Below, one piece after another: positions 19,567-29,454 of a DNA stretch of 64,000 nt. Made by a program: the position numbers and the translations under genes. The notes beneath the pieces were generated by a model that saw only the letters and a program-made list of their open reading frames with translations, ran no database searches and was not told where the DNA came from. Source of the DNA: Gammaproteobacteria bacterium (GTDB lineage: Bacteria > Pseudomonadota > Gammaproteobacteria > JAJPIJ01); NCBI GenBank assembly GCA_035501935.1, contig DATJVC010000008.1, forward strand, positions 33,905 through 97,904. The letters are read 5' to 3'. How positions within the stretch are numbered: the stretch's first letter is position 1; every line of letters begins with the position of its first letter.

Positions 19567-19596
19567 ATTGTCAGGTTCCTGCCACTGTCAGCATGT

Positions 19597-19721
19597 TGAA
19601 ATGCAGGCATCCTGGCTCAAGACAAGGCGCGGTGATGTCGAGCAGCGGAGCATACACGCCGGTATGTGAGCAGCGCAGGCGGACCGCAACGCAGTATTGA
19701 GACAAGAGGCGCCGCTTTTCA
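19597..19721. repeat. Palindromic element C (purH-purD gap)
   Basis: 125 bp with inverted ends TGAAATGC / GCTTTTCA (one mismatch) and an imperfect palindromic interior centred on CATAC-N6-GTATGTGA (19651-19669). Its right end coincides with the purH stop codon. Element D carries the same central motif. No reading frame of note. Confidence 0.75.
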
Positions 19722-21290
19722 GTGGCGGAAGTGGCGGACGCCCGTGAAGACCATCGCCATGTCGTGTTGGTCCGCGGCAGCGATGATTTCATTGTCGCGG
19801 ATCGATCCGCCAGGCTGGATGACGGCCGTGATCCCGACGGAGGCGGCGAAGTCGATGCCATCGCGGAATGGGAAGAAGGCATCGGAGGCCATGACCGACC
19901 CGCGTACCTCGAGTCCTGCGTCGACGGCCTTGATGCCAGCGACCTTGGCGCCGACCACGCGGCTTGTCTGCCCGGCGCCGATGCCAACGGTGCGCGCCCC
20001 CCTGGCATAAACGATGGCGTTGGATTTGACGCAGCGAATCACCCGCCAGGCGAAGAAGAGATCGCGGATCTCGTTGTCAGTGGGCGCGCGGCTGCTCACG
20101 ATCTTGAGTGTGTCGAGGCTCAACTCCTGCGGCGGTGTATCGCGATCCTGAATGAGTACGCCGCCGCTGACCCGGCGCAAGTCCAGAGCGGTGGCGTAGT
20201 GCGCGTCAAGCGAGCTGCATGCAAGCACGCGCACATCGGCCTTTTGGGAAAGTATGGCCAGGGCGTCGGAATCCACCGCCGGCGCGACGATGACCTCCAC
20301 GAATTGGCGATCGATAATGGTCCGCGCGGTGGCCCCATCCAGCGGCCTGTTGAAGGCGATGATGCCGCCGAACGCCGACTTCGGATCGGCCGCATGGGCG
20401 CGGTCGTAGGCCTGTAGTGGCGTATGGCCGGTCGCCACGCCGCAGGGATTGGAATGCTTGACGATCACACAGACCGGTTCTTCGAACGCCGCCGCGCAAT
20501 CGAGCGCCGCGTCGGCGTCGGCGATGTTGTTGAAGGAAAGTTCCTTGCCCTGCAACTGTCTGGCCGTGGCGATACTGCCGGGTACCGGCTTGAGTTCTCC
20601 GTAAAAAGCCGCCTTCTGATGTGGATTCTCGCCGTATCTCAGGTCTTGTCTCTTTTCAAACTGCAGGGTGAGCATGCGGGGAAAAGCAACACGCGTGCCG
20701 CCGGCCTGGCAGGAATCAAGATAATTGCTGATGGCGGCGTCATAACGGGCGGTGTGTTCGTAGGCCTTTATTGCCAGTGAGTAGCGACTTTCCTTACTCA
20801 AGGCCCCCTGATTGGCGGTCATCTCCTCGAGTACGGCGCGGTAGTCGGCAGGATCAACAATGACCGCCACATCGCGATGATTCTTGGCGGCGGCGCGTAT
20901 CATCGCCGGACCGCCGATGTCTATGTTTTCCACGGCCTCATCCAGCGTGCAGCCGGCTTTGGCGATGGTCTGCTCGAAGGGATAGAGATTCACGACCACT
21001 AGATCAATCGGCATGATGCCTTGCTGCGCCATGACCGCATCATCCCGTCCGCGCCGGCCGAGGATGCCGCCATGGATCTTCGGATGCAGTGTTTTTATCC
21101 GGCCATCCATGATCTCGGGGGACCCCGTGTATGCGCTTGCTTCCTTTACGGCGATCCCCGCATCTGCCAGGAACTTGGCGGTGCCGCCGGTGGAGAGTAT
21201 TTCCACCTTCAACGAGGCCAGTCCACGACAAAATTCCGCCAGTCCCGTCTTATCCGAGACACTGATCATTGCACGCCGGATCGAATTCAT
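19719..21290 (-). CDS. purH: PurH, AICAR transformylase / IMP cyclohydrolase
   Basis: A 523-residue bifunctional enzyme for the last two steps to IMP. The N-terminal cyclohydrolase domain (about 1-195, MGS-like) shows SVSDKTGL and [13 protein letters not shown]. The transformylase domain follows, with [13 protein letters not shown] and the catalytic Lys-His in [13 protein letters not shown]. The ATG overlaps the fis stop by 4 nt (ATGA), so translation is coupled; a longer open frame upstream overlaps fis and is not part of the protein. It also recycles AICAR released by HisF-HisH. Confidence 0.97.
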   Translation of the reverse strand: MNSIRRAMISVSDKTGLAEFCRGLASLKVEILSTGGTAKFLADAGIAVKEASAYTGSPEIMDGRIKTLHPKIHGGILGRRGRDDAVMAQQGIMPIDLVVVNLYPFEQTIAKAGCTLDEAVENIDIGGPAMIRAAAKNHRDVAVIVDPADYRAVLEEMTANQGALSKESRYSLAIKAYEHTARYDAAISNYLDSCQAGGTRVAFPRMLTLQFEKRQDLRYGENPHQKAAFYGELKPVPGSIATARQLQGKELSFNNIADADAALDCAAAFEEPVCVIVKHSNPCGVATGHTPLQAYDRAHAADPKSAFGGIIAFNRPLDGATARTIIDRQFVEVIVAPAVDSDALAILSQKADVRVLACSSLDAHYATALDLRRVSGGVLIQDRDTPPQELSLDTLKIVSSRAPTDNEIRDLFFAWRVIRCVKSNAIVYARGARTVGIGAGQTSRVVGAKVAGIKAVDAGLEVRGSVMASDAFFPFRDGIDFAASVGITAVIQPGGSIRDNEIIAAADQHDMAMVFTGVRHFRH

Positions 21291-21595
21291 TCGCGCAGCT
21301 CCTTTTTGTTGAGCCGGTATTTCCTGAGCTTTTTGCGCAGCGTGGCGCGGGTCAGGCCCAGCATGCCGGCGGCGCGCGTCAGGTTGCAGCGCGTCTCGCG
21401 CAACACCACCCGCAGCAGCGGCGGTTCGATCTCGGAAAGCACGAGTTCGTACACTTCGCCAGCCTCGTGGCCATTGAGCTCGCGGAAATAGTTTTCGATG
21501 GAGCGGCGCACGCACTCCGACAGGGGGGGCAGCGGCCCGTCACCCGACAGCCCCGGCGGCGCTGACGCGCGTGTCCTGCCGCGGCGCCTTCTCAT
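21287..21595 (-). CDS. fis: Fis, nucleoid-associated DNA-binding protein
   Basis: A 102-residue Fis protein, a DNA-bending regulator of rRNA promoters and recombination. The C-terminal helix-turn-helix is clear in [25 protein letters not shown]; the dimerisation helices are in the middle, and the N-terminus is an arginine-rich, divergent stretch. It overlaps the dusB stop by 4 nt upstream and the purH start by 4 nt downstream, so dusB-fis-purH are a tightly coupled operon. The dusB-fis order is as in enterics. Confidence 0.94.
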   Translation of the reverse strand: MRRRRGRTRASAPPGLSGDGPLPPLSECVRRSIENYFRELNGHEAGEVYELVLSEIEPPLLRVVLRETRCNLTRAAGMLGLTRATLRKKLRKYRLNKKELRE

Positions 21596-22572
21596 GCCGC
21601 GATCCCTCCGCTCAAGCGCATGAAATAACCGCGCACGAGATCGATTTGCCGCGTTCCCGATTCCTCGCGATTGACGACCTGCAGGAAGACCTGCGCGCCC
21701 GGCAGGGCCTTGAGGTACCAGGAGAGATGTTTGCGGCCGATGCGCACGCCGTCGCGTTCGCCATAAAGATCATGGAGGTCCGTGAGATGCTCAATCAGCG
21801 TGCCGCCGATTTCCTCATGCGACGGCGGCGCCAGCCGCCGGCCGTGCACCAGGTAATGGGCGATTTCGCGGAACAGCCACGGGTTGCCCTGCGCGCCGCG
21901 GCCGATCATGACCGCATCGGCGCCGGTCTGTTGCAACACGGTCCGCGCCTGTTCCGGTGTGGAGACGTCGCCGTTGGCGATCACGGGTATGCGCACGGCG
22001 GCCTTGATGTCCCGTATCGTGTCGTATTCGGCATGGCCGGTGAACCCATCGGCCCGCGTGCGGCCGTGCACGGCCAGAGCCCGTATGCCGGCGGCCTCGG
22101 CCAGCCGCGCGATGGCCACGCCATTGCGGCGTTCCGGTGACCAGCCAGTGCGTATTTTGAGTGTCACCGGCACTGCTACCGCAGTCACCACCGCTTCCAG
22201 GATCCGCGTCACCAGCGGTTCATCGCGCAGCAGGGCGGAGCCGGCGGAGACCCCGCAGACCTTTTTCGCCGGGCAGCCCATGTTGATGTCGATGATCTGG
22301 GCGCCGCGATCCACGTTATAGCGCGCGAAGTCGGCCATCTGCCGGGGATCGCTGCCGGCGATCTGCACCGAGTGCGGTCCCGGTTCGCCCGTGTGGTCCC
22401 GGCGGCGGCGGCTGACAAGCGTGTCCCGCAATTGCGGGTGGCTGCTGAGCATCTCCGAGGCCGCCAGCCCGGCGCCAAGCCGGCGGCACAGCAGCCGGAA
22501 CGGGCGGTCTGTGACACCCGCCATGGGCGCCAGCACCGCCGGGGCGGCTATTGCGTACGGTCCTATATGCAT
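21592..22572 (-). CDS. dusB: DusB, tRNA-dihydrouridine synthase B
   Basis: A 326-residue FMN-dependent TIM-barrel enzyme that reduces uridine in the tRNA D-loop. Seen: LAPMAGVTDRPFR at the N-terminus, NMGCPAKKVCG with the catalytic cysteine, LKIRTGW, VHGRTR, ANGDV and the FMN-phosphate loop GRGAQGNPWLF. The ATG before HIGPYAIAAPAV gives the family length; the open frame upstream of it is not conserved in type. First gene of the dusB-fis-purH unit; its promoter should lie in 22573-22728. Confidence 0.95.
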   Translation of the reverse strand: MHIGPYAIAAPAVLAPMAGVTDRPFRLLCRRLGAGLAASEMLSSHPQLRDTLVSRRRRDHTGEPGPHSVQIAGSDPRQMADFARYNVDRGAQIIDINMGCPAKKVCGVSAGSALLRDEPLVTRILEAVVTAVAVPVTLKIRTGWSPERRNGVAIARLAEAAGIRALAVHGRTRADGFTGHAEYDTIRDIKAAVRIPVIANGDVSTPEQARTVLQQTGADAVMIGRGAQGNPWLFREIAHYLVHGRRLAPPSHEEIGGTLIEHLTDLHDLYGERDGVRIGRKHLSWYLKALPGAQVFLQVVNREESGTRQIDLVRGYFMRLSGGIAA

Positions 22573-22728
22573 CACGAGGCGACTCAGGAATCGGCCGGTC
22601 AAAAAACCAGCCGGTGAATTTTTATATTTACTGTGGAAATGATAGCGGCAAAGCGGGCGCCGAGAAAGCGCTGATGTTCGGAAATGTGCCGCGCACCGCA
22701 CGAATTACTGCTTAACCCGGAGATTCCC

Positions 22729-23640
22729 TTATAAAAAATTGAACTCGAAGCTGGCGGCCTCATCCATGGAGGGGGCGGCGAGTTCCAGCACGGCGTAGAT
22801 CGACTGCCCCGGCGGCATGCCGCTTTCAACCACGGTGCCTGCGGGCAGGTACTCGCGTGGCTGGAAGCGGCGCTCGCCAATGGCCTGCCCCGCCTGATTA
22901 AACAGCACCAGGTCAAGCACGGGATAAGGTTGCACGAATCCCGCTTGATTCATGAAGGTGAGTTTGAGCAACAGACCGTGCTGGAAGCGCGGATGCTCGC
23001 TCACATCGCGGTTGACGATGTGAATAGCACCCAGGTCGCGCCGTACCCCGACAGTACAATGTAAGCGCTGGCATACCTGCTCAACAATGGGGCGCAATTG
23101 CGGCCACCGTCCGAGCACCTCGTCGTACTGCCACCAGGCCAACTGGCCCGCCAGCAGCAACAGCAAAAGCATGGAAAAAAACGTCCAGATGGAGGAAGTT
23201 CTTTTTTTGGCGGGCGCAGCCTCCAGCGGGTAGGGCAGTTCCTCATCGAAGGATATTTGTGATGATTCTTCGCCTTCTTCGGACGGAACGTCCTCATCGC
23301 CGATTACAGCCCCTTCCACTTCAACGGATGATTGGTCCATTTCTTGGAGCGGGACGTTTCCCATCTCCGGTTCATTGGGGGAGAAGGACAGGTCCTCGTC
23401 CATGGTTGTGTCCGGCACGGCGGCCGGCTGCGGTACGGGCATGAGTCTGGGGGTCGACGGTTCTCCGCTGACGGCGCCGTCGGTGGTGAACGGCGGCGAC
23501 CCGGCGGCGGCATCGATCAGGTTTTCCAGGGCATCGAACTGGATGTAGCAACGCCCGCATTGCACGCGCCCGTGCGCCGCGCGCAGATGTTCGGCCAGCA
23601 GCTTGAAGGTTGCGCTACAACGTGGGCAACGGGTCATCAT
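22729..23640 (-). CDS. Zinc-ribbon membrane protein, DUF3426 type
   Basis: A 303-residue protein. An N-terminal MJ0042-type zinc ribbon uses Cys5, Cys8, Cys28 and Cys31. A long acidic, Pro/Glu/Ser-rich linker follows (about 40-140), then one membrane helix (about 150-170) and a C-terminal DUF3426 domain with the pattern LLLKLTFMNQAGF, FQPREYLP and the late VLELAAP. Topology suggests cytoplasmic ribbon and periplasmic DUF3426. Function unknown; the gene is usually next to prmA, as here (30 nt). Confidence 0.85.
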   Translation of the reverse strand: MMTRCPRCSATFKLLAEHLRAAHGRVQCGRCYIQFDALENLIDAAAGSPPFTTDGAVSGEPSTPRLMPVPQPAAVPDTTMDEDLSFSPNEPEMGNVPLQEMDQSSVEVEGAVIGDEDVPSEEGEESSQISFDEELPYPLEAAPAKKRTSSIWTFFSMLLLLLLAGQLAWWQYDEVLGRWPQLRPIVEQVCQRLHCTVGVRRDLGAIHIVNRDVSEHPRFQHGLLLKLTFMNQAGFVQPYPVLDLVLFNQAGQAIGERRFQPREYLPAGTVVESGMPPGQSIYAVLELAAPSMDEAASFEFNFL

Positions 23641-23670
23641 GAGTGTGATGGCTTCGGAACGCCGGGTAAC

Positions 23671-24552
23671 TCAGCGCCGCCGCCCGGTCAACATGGCCCA
23701 ATCCCCCTCGACATGTGGCGGGTTCATGTTAAATGAGGTCCGGTAGGCGGCCAAGCAGTCGTTGACCTGATCGGAGAGCAGGCCGGAGAGCACCAAATCG
23801 CCGTCCGGTTTGAGCAGACCGGCAAACACGGGGACCAACTGAACCAGTGGGCCGGCAAGAATATTGGCGAGCAACGCATCAGCACCGATTTCCACGGGCA
23901 GCTGGTCCGGCGGTCCCGTCCACAACTCATCGCCTATGTCGTTGCGCCCCGCGTTTTCGCGCGTGGTGATCAGACATTGCGGATCGACATCCACGGCGTA
24001 AGCGCGCGCCGCGCCCAGCTTGAGTGCGGCAATGGCGAGGATGCCGGAGCCGCAGCCGTAGTCGATGACGACCCTGCCACGCAGTTCCGCCCGTTCCAGC
24101 CAGCGGAGGCACATCGCGGTGGTGGGATGCGTGCCGGTGCCGAAGGCCATGCCCGGATCAAGGCGGAGATTGACCGCCGAAGGGTCCGGCGGCTCATGCC
24201 AGCTGGGCACCACCCACAGGCGGCGGCCGAATCGCAGCGGCTGGAAGCGATCCATCCACAGCCGGTTCCAGTCCTGATCGTCGAGATGCGCCACCTCGCA
24301 GGGGGGCAGGGGCAATGGATCAAGCGCATCCGTGACCTGGAGAATGATGAAATCCGTTTCGGCGTCGGCGTCGAATAACGCGGTCAGTCGGGTTTGCCGC
24401 CACAAGGTCGGCGATTCGTCGACCTGATCAAAAACGGCTTCGTTGCCACCGGATCGCAGTGTGACCGCCAGCGCGCCGAGTTCTTCTAGGATCGGTGACA
24501 GGCGCTCGGCGCCGTCACTGTCGACGGCAAACGATATTTCTATCCAAGCCAT
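23671..24552 (-). CDS. prmA: PrmA, ribosomal protein L11 methyltransferase
   Basis: A 293-residue SAM-dependent enzyme that trimethylates ribosomal protein L11. N-terminal L11-recognition domain starts MAWIEISF; the catalytic domain has FGTGTHPTTAMCL, the SAM motif DYGCGSGILAIAALKLGA and a late LLANILAGPL block. Length is the family norm. It follows accC, as in many gammaproteobacteria, with palindromic element D in between. Confidence 0.96.
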   Translation of the reverse strand: MAWIEISFAVDSDGAERLSPILEELGALAVTLRSGGNEAVFDQVDESPTLWRQTRLTALFDADAETDFIILQVTDALDPLPLPPCEVAHLDDQDWNRLWMDRFQPLRFGRRLWVVPSWHEPPDPSAVNLRLDPGMAFGTGTHPTTAMCLRWLERAELRGRVVIDYGCGSGILAIAALKLGAARAYAVDVDPQCLITTRENAGRNDIGDELWTGPPDQLPVEIGADALLANILAGPLVQLVPVFAGLLKPDGDLVLSGLLSDQVNDCLAAYRTSFNMNPPHVEGDWAMLTGRRR

Positions 24553-24572
24553 GTGATGAATTACCCGGGGGG

Positions 24573-24711
24573 AACCGCTTGGAAGCGTTACGAGCGGGTG
24601 TCAGATGAGGGCGGACGGAGCGCAGGAACCGGGGCATACCAATCAGTATGTGACGATTCCGGGCACCGCCCGACCCCGGATCACACTCGCGCAGTAGCTC
24701 TCCAAGCGGTT
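24573..24711. repeat. Palindromic element D (accC-prmA gap)
   Basis: 139 bp with perfect 11-bp inverted ends AACCGCTTGGA / TCCAAGCGGTT, an imperfect palindromic interior and the centre CATAC-N6-GTATGTGA (24635-24653) shared with element C. It ends 2 bp from the accC stop codon. Confidence 0.8.
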
Positions 24712-24713
24712 TT

Positions 24714-26054
24714 TCAGGCCAGGCCCAGCTTCTTTTCCAGATAATGGTTGTCGATGCCGCCGGTCTGAAAGGCGGCGTCCGCCATCATGTCCCGGTGCAA
24801 CGGCAGGTTGGTCTTGATGCCCTCGATGACGATCTCGTTCAGCGCATTCGACATGCGGGCGATGGCAAATTCGCGTGTCTCGCCATGAGCAATCAGCTTG
24901 CCGATCATCGAGTCGTAATAGGGCGGCACCTTGTAGCCCTCATAAATGTGCGTGTCGATGCGGATGCCCGGACCGCCCGGGGGATGATACAGCGTAATGG
25001 TGCCGGGTGAGGGCGTGAACGTCTCCGGATCCTCGGCGTTGATGCGGCACTCAATGGCATGGCCGCGGAGCATGATGTCCTTCTGCTTGAACAACAAAGG
25101 TTCGCCGGCGGCGATGCGGATCTGCTCCTTGACGATGTCTATGCCCGTGATCATCTCGGTAACGGGATGCTCAACCTGCAGGCGGGTGTTCATCTCGATG
25201 AAATAGAATTCACCTTCCTCGAACAGGAATTCAAAGGTACCGGCGCCACGGTAGCCGATCTCCTTGCAGGCATCCGAGCAGAGCCTGCCGATCCTGTGGC
25301 GCTGGTTGTCCGTGAGACCCGGCGCCGGCGCCTCCTCAATGACCTTCTGGTGATGGCGCTGCGTCGAGCAATCGCGCTCACCGAGAAACACCGCGTTGCC
25401 GTGGGTGTCGGCCAGCACCTGGATTTCAATATGACGCGGGGATTCCAGATATTTTTCCAGATACAGCACCGGATTGCCGAAGGCCGCCTGTGCCTCGCCC
25501 TGCGTCACGGTAATGGCGCTGCGCAATGCCGCGTCGCCATGCACCACCCGCATGCCGCGTCCGCCGCCGCCCGCCGCCTTGATGATGACCGGATAGCCGA
25601 TGTCACGCGCGATCCTGCCGCATTCATCGAGATCGGCCGGCAACGGGCCATCGGAGCCAGGCACACAGGGCACGCCGGCCTCCTGCATGGCGTTGATCGC
25701 GGAGATTTTGTCGCCCATGAGCCGGATGGTCTCGGCGCGGGGACCGATGAAGATGAAGCCGCTCTGTTCGACTCGGTCGGCAAAATCGGCGTTTTCCGAC
25801 AGAAAACCATACCCCGGGTGGATGGCCACGGCGTCGGTGACCTCGGCGGCGCTGATGATGGCCGGGATATTGAGATAGCTGTCCGTTGAACGCGGCGGGC
25901 CGATGCAAACGGATTCGTCCGCCAGGCGCACGTGCTTCAGATCGCGATCGGCGGTGGAATGAACCGCCACCGTTTTGATGCCCAGTTCGCGGCAGGCGCG
26001 AAGAATGCGCAGCGCGATCTCGCCACGATTGGCAATGACGATTTTTTCCAGCAT
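24714..26054 (-). CDS. accC: AccC, biotin carboxylase subunit of acetyl-CoA carboxylase
   Basis: A 446-residue ATP-grasp enzyme that carboxylates biotin on AccB, first step of fatty-acid synthesis. Motifs: [14 protein letters not shown] at the N-terminus, [10 protein letters not shown], the glycine-rich loop [23 protein letters not shown] segment (here [12 protein letters not shown]), [14 protein letters not shown] and [12 protein letters not shown]. The second Arg of the RRHQK segment is His here. Length equals E. coli (449). It is 8 nt after accB. Confidence 0.97.
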   Translation of the reverse strand: MLEKIVIANRGEIALRILRACRELGIKTVAVHSTADRDLKHVRLADESVCIGPPRSTDSYLNIPAIISAAEVTDAVAIHPGYGFLSENADFADRVEQSGFIFIGPRAETIRLMGDKISAINAMQEAGVPCVPGSDGPLPADLDECGRIARDIGYPVIIKAAGGGGRGMRVVHGDAALRSAITVTQGEAQAAFGNPVLYLEKYLESPRHIEIQVLADTHGNAVFLGERDCSTQRHHQKVIEEAPAPGLTDNQRHRIGRLCSDACKEIGYRGAGTFEFLFEEGEFYFIEMNTRLQVEHPVTEMITGIDIVKEQIRIAAGEPLLFKQKDIMLRGHAIECRINAEDPETFTPSPGTITLYHPPGGPGIRIDTHIYEGYKVPPYYDSMIGKLIAHGETREFAIARMSNALNEIVIEGIKTNLPLHRDMMADAAFQTGGIDNHYLEKKLGLA

Positions 26055-26062
26055 GGCGGCGG

Positions 26063-26503
26063 TTACTGGACGGCGAACAGCGGCTGGCCGAATTCGACCG
26101 GTTGTCCGTTTTCAACCAGCACCGCGGTGATCACGCCATCGCGATCCGCTTCGATCTGGTTCATGATTTTCATCGCCTCAATGATGCAGAGAATGTCACC
26201 CTTCTTGATTTGCTGGCCGATGGCTACAAACGCCGGCGTGCCGGGAGTGGGCGAGGCAAAGAAGGTGCCGACCATGGGCGCATTGACGGTATACCGTTCC
26301 GATATCGCGGGCTCGGCCCCGGTTTGCGATGGGGCCGCCGGCGCAGAGGTGAGGGCGGGCACGGTGTGCACCACGGTCGTGGCGGCCGGACTGCCACGGT
26401 TGATGCGTACGGATTCCTCGCCTTCCTTGATTTCAATCTCGGCCAGGCCGGATTCCTGCAGTAGTTCAATCAGTTTTTTTATTTTCCGTATGTCCATGGC
26501 CAT
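26063..26503 (-). CDS. accB: AccB, biotin carboxyl carrier protein
   Basis: A 146-residue carrier of acetyl-CoA carboxylase. N-terminal dimer region begins [14 protein letters not shown]; a Pro/Ala-rich linker follows (about 45-70); the biotinyl domain is at the C-terminus with the acceptor lysine in [12 protein letters not shown]. Length is close to the family norm (about 155). It is flanked by aroQ upstream (21 nt) and accC downstream. Confidence 0.96.
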   Translation of the reverse strand: MAMDIRKIKKLIELLQESGLAEIEIKEGEESVRINRGSPAATTVVHTVPALTSAPAAPSQTGAEPAISERYTVNAPMVGTFFASPTPGTPAFVAIGQQIKKGDILCIIEAMKIMNQIEADRDGVITAVLVENGQPVEFGQPLFAVQ

Positions 26504-26524
26504 AAAATTGTCAGAATCTTCGAA

Positions 26525-26965
26525 CTAGTGGGGAAGACGGTGGATCGCCGACTGCAGCGCAAACTCGTAGCCGGCTGAACCCAGGCCCGTGATCACGCCG
26601 ACGGCGAGGTCCGACAGATAGGAATGGCGTCGAAACGCCTCGCGCGCGTGAACGTTCGACAGATGTACCTCGATAAACGGGATTTTTACGCTGGCAAAGG
26701 CATCGCGCAGCGCGATGCTGGTATGCGTGAAGGCGCCGGGATTGATCAATATGAAGGCGACACCCTCTTTGCGCGCCGAGTGGATGCGGTTGATGAGATC
26801 ATGTTCGGCGTTGCTTTGAAAATTCAAAAGCTCGTGACCCGCCGCCCTGGCCTGCGCAGTCAGCCGCTGCATGATGTCCTGCAGCGTGTCGCGACCGTAG
26901 ATTTCAGGTTCCCGCTCACCCAGAAGATTCAGGTTGGGGCCGTTGAGGACCAATATTTTCGCCAT
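26525..26965 (-). CDS. aroQ: AroQ, type II 3-dehydroquinate dehydratase
   Basis: A 146-residue type II dehydroquinase that forms 3-dehydroshikimate. Hallmarks: [20 protein letters not shown] at the N-terminus with the catalytic Tyr region, [13 protein letters not shown], and [19 protein letters not shown], then [17 protein letters not shown]. First gene of aroQ-accB-accC, a common gammaproteobacterial arrangement. An inverted repeat lies just upstream. Confidence 0.97.
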   Translation of the reverse strand: MAKILVLNGPNLNLLGEREPEIYGRDTLQDIMQRLTAQARAAGHELLNFQSNAEHDLINRIHSARKEGVAFILINPGAFTHTSIALRDAFASVKIPFIEVHLSNVHAREAFRRHSYLSDLAVGVITGLGSAGYEFALQSAIHRLPH

Positions 26966-26976
26966 TTATATTTCTG

Positions 26977-27007
26977 CTAATTTGACGACGTTCACGTCAT
27001 ATTAGCA
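26977..27007. promoter_or_regulatory. Inverted repeat upstream of aroQ-accB-accC
   Basis: GCTAAT and ATTAGC enclose TGACG and CGTCA, separated by a 7-nt loop, 12-42 nt before the aroQ start. It overlaps a second imperfect palindrome (TTAGC..GCTAA, 27003-27023). The position suits an operator or leader hairpin. The regulator is unknown. Confidence 0.5.
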
Positions 27008-27097
27008 TATGATATACGCTAAATCGAAGAAATTACGACAGTACGAGGATATTTGCTCTTTTTGGAACCCCTGTCCTTGGGACAAGACTTGATGGGG

Positions 27098-27622
27098 TTA
27101 AGGAATTAACAGCTTTTTAATGGCGGCCTCCAAGTCTGCATGGTGGAACTGGCCACGGCTGGTGACGCTGATTTTTCCCTTGCGATCGATGACCGCAGTG
27201 TAGGGGAGGGCGCCGATGTTGTTGCCAAACTGTTTTGAGAGCGAACCCTCTTCGTCGCCGACCAGTATAGGGTAATTGATGGGTTGTGTCTTGATGAAAT
27301 CGCGGATGGCGTCCGGTTGATCCGCCGCGACGCCGACGAACTGCACTCCCGCCACGGCGTATTTTTCCTGCAATTGCACGAAGTCCGGAATTTCCTTGCG
27401 GCAGGGCGGGCACCAGGTGGCCCAGAAATTGACGATGATGATTTTGCCGGCCCACTCACTCAAATGGTGGACCTTGCCATCGAGATCGGGCAGCGCAAAG
27501 TCGATGCGCGGCTGTTCAATGGCGGGCGCGTTCGAACCGCTGACATGCCGACTGACGACGAATCCCGCCGCCAGCGCCAGCAGCGCGGTGATCAGCAGGC
27601 CAGCGTTTCTGGCGCTGAGCAT
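27098..27622 (-). CDS. TlpA-like thioredoxin-fold protein
   Basis: A 174-residue membrane-anchored or exported thiol-disulfide protein. One hydrophobic N-terminal helix (about 8-24), then a TlpA/ResA-type fold with the active-site CPPC at Cys71 and Cys74 within NFWATWCPPCRKE, the central insertion FVGVAADQPDAIRDF and cis-proline segment GALPYTAVID. It probably reduces periplasmic cysteines with electrons from DsbD, whose gene overlaps its start by 31 nt. Confidence 0.9.
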   Translation of the reverse strand: MLSARNAGLLITALLALAAGFVVSRHVSGSNAPAIEQPRIDFALPDLDGKVHHLSEWAGKIIIVNFWATWCPPCRKEIPDFVQLQEKYAVAGVQFVGVAADQPDAIRDFIKTQPINYPILVGDEEGSLSKQFGNNIGALPYTAVIDRKGKISVTSRGQFHHADLEAAIKKLLIP

Positions 27623-29454
27623 GGCGCGCGCGCATTATCCAGGTGCTTGATAAACGGCGCGGGCTCAACGAAGCCCTGCAAGCGGGAAGTACGCCGCTCG
27701 CGGCCTTCACCGTCGAAGAACAAAATCGCCGGCGGGCCAAAAAGACCGAGGTCTTTCAGCAGCGATTGATCGGTTGCATCGTTGGCGGTCACATCGGCGC
27801 GCAACAGCACGGCGCCTTGCAGCGCCTTTTGCACGGTCTGGTCGGTAAAGGTTTCGCGTTCCAGGCGTTTGCATTCGACGCACCAGTCGGCATAAAGGTC
27901 GAGCATCACCGGCTTGCCCGCGGCCTGCGTCAACGCGGATTTAAGCTCGTCACTGCCATGCACCGGCGTGAAAACCGGGGTTGGCCTGGCCGCCGATGCC
28001 GCCGCGCCGGAAGCCAGCGAGAATTTCTGCAGGGGATGGAACGGATCCTGTCCACCGGTCGCCACGCCAACCAGCATCAGCACGCCATAAAGACTTAACG
28101 CCAGACCCAGCGCCTTGGCCGTCTGGCGGCCGCCGCCGCTGTGGGCTGTATGCGTGAACGTACCCATGAAAACACCGGCCGTCAACGCCAGCAAGGCCCA
28201 CAACAGCAGGATGACGTGGCCGGGCAGCAGCCGGCTCAAAAACCAGATCGCCACGCCCAACATGACGAAGCCGAAGAACCGTTTGATGGCGTCCATCCAG
28301 GCGCCGGCGCGCGGCAGCAAGGCGCCGGCCGATGCGCCCACGAGCAAAAGCGGCAGGCCCATTCCCAACGCCATGGCGAAGAGCGCGAACCCGCCCAGCA
28401 CTGCGTTGCCATTCTGGCCTATGTAGATCAACGCGCCGGCAAGCGGCGGCGCCACGCAAGGGCCGACAATCAACGCCGAAAACACACCCATGACTCCGGC
28501 GCCGATCAGGGAGCCGCCGCGTTGCCGGCCGCTAACAGCGGACAGCCATGTCTGCCAGCGTGCGGGCAGTTGCAGCGTGAATACCCCGAACATGGACAGG
28601 GCCAGTATCACGAATATCAGCGCAAAGGCGACAAGCAATGCGGGTTGCTGAAACCAGGCCTGCAGGTTCTGGCCGAATGAACCGGCGGCCACGCCGGCCA
28701 GCGCATAAGTGCAGGCCATCGCGATGACATAAACAAGCGAGAGTACCAGGGCCCGACCGCGGTAGGCCTGCTGGCCCACGATCAGGCCGGAGAGAATGGG
28801 CACCATGGGATAAACGCAAGGGGTGAAGGCAAGCACCAATCCAATCAGGAAAAAGACGCCAGCGATGTTCCACAACGAGCCATGGGCCAGAATCGAACTG
28901 TAGTGATCGGTGTCGTTGGTACCGGGCAGCAGGGTGGTGGATGTGGGCATCAATCCGCCTGCACTTGCGGGCAGATTGATCGTCAGGGTCTTGTGGATGG
29001 GGGGATAGCAGATTCCATCCTTGGCGCAGCCCTGGTAATTCATGGTCAACTGCACGGGTTGTGCGATGGCCTGCTGCCGTTGCAGCGGCAGCAGGATATC
29101 GAACTGATGCAACATGATTTCGACGCGGCCGAATGTCGGGTCCTCTTCCATCTCGCCCGCCGGGATCATGACCTGGCCCAGCGTCATGCCATCGCCCTTG
29201 ATGGAGAATGAAAAGCGCTGGTGATAAAGGTAGTAGCCATCGGCGACGTCCCAATGGGCACGCAAGGTCTTCGCGTCTGTTGCATCCACTATGACCTTGA
29301 AGGCATCCTCAGGATCGAGGAATTCACGCTCTCCACTCTGGCCTGCAGCACTCTTCAGCACGGCGAGCGGACTAACGCCGGAATCGGCCGCCACCGATGT
29401 CGTAAGCAGCAGTCCCAAGCCAAAGCCGGCCAGCAGGTAGACTAGTTTTTGCAT
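27592..29454 (-). CDS. dsbD: DsbD, thiol:disulfide interchange protein
   Basis: A 620-residue protein that carries electrons from cytoplasmic thioredoxin to periplasmic reductases. Signal peptide, then the N-terminal domain with cysteines in QGCAKDGICYPP; eight membrane helices with the redox pair in TPCVYPM and GPCVAPP; and a C-terminal thioredoxin domain with CVEC in DLYADWCVECKRLE. All three redox pairs are present. The ATG chosen overlaps the cutA stop by 13 nt and starts the signal peptide MQKLVYLL. The C-terminus overlaps the tlpA-like gene by 31 nt. Confidence 0.95.
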   Translation of the reverse strand: MQKLVYLLAGFGLGLLLTTSVAADSGVSPLAVLKSAAGQSGEREFLDPEDAFKVIVDATDAKTLRAHWDVADGYYLYHQRFSFSIKGDGMTLGQVMIPAGEMEEDPTFGRVEIMLHQFDILLPLQRQQAIAQPVQLTMNYQGCAKDGICYPPIHKTLTINLPASAGGLMPTSTTLLPGTNDTDHYSSILAHGSLWNIAGVFFLIGLVLAFTPCVYPMVPILSGLIVGQQAYRGRALVLSLVYVIAMACTYALAGVAAGSFGQNLQAWFQQPALLVAFALIFVILALSMFGVFTLQLPARWQTWLSAVSGRQRGGSLIGAGVMGVFSALIVGPCVAPPLAGALIYIGQNGNAVLGGFALFAMALGMGLPLLLVGASAGALLPRAGAWMDAIKRFFGFVMLGVAIWFLSRLLPGHVILLLWALLALTAGVFMGTFTHTAHSGGGRQTAKALGLALSLYGVLMLVGVATGGQDPFHPLQKFSLASGAAASAARPTPVFTPVHGSDELKSALTQAAGKPVMLDLYADWCVECKRLERETFTDQTVQKALQGAVLLRADVTANDATDQSLLKDLGLFGPPAILFFDGEGRERRTSRLQGFVEPAPFIKHLDNARAPCSAPETLAC

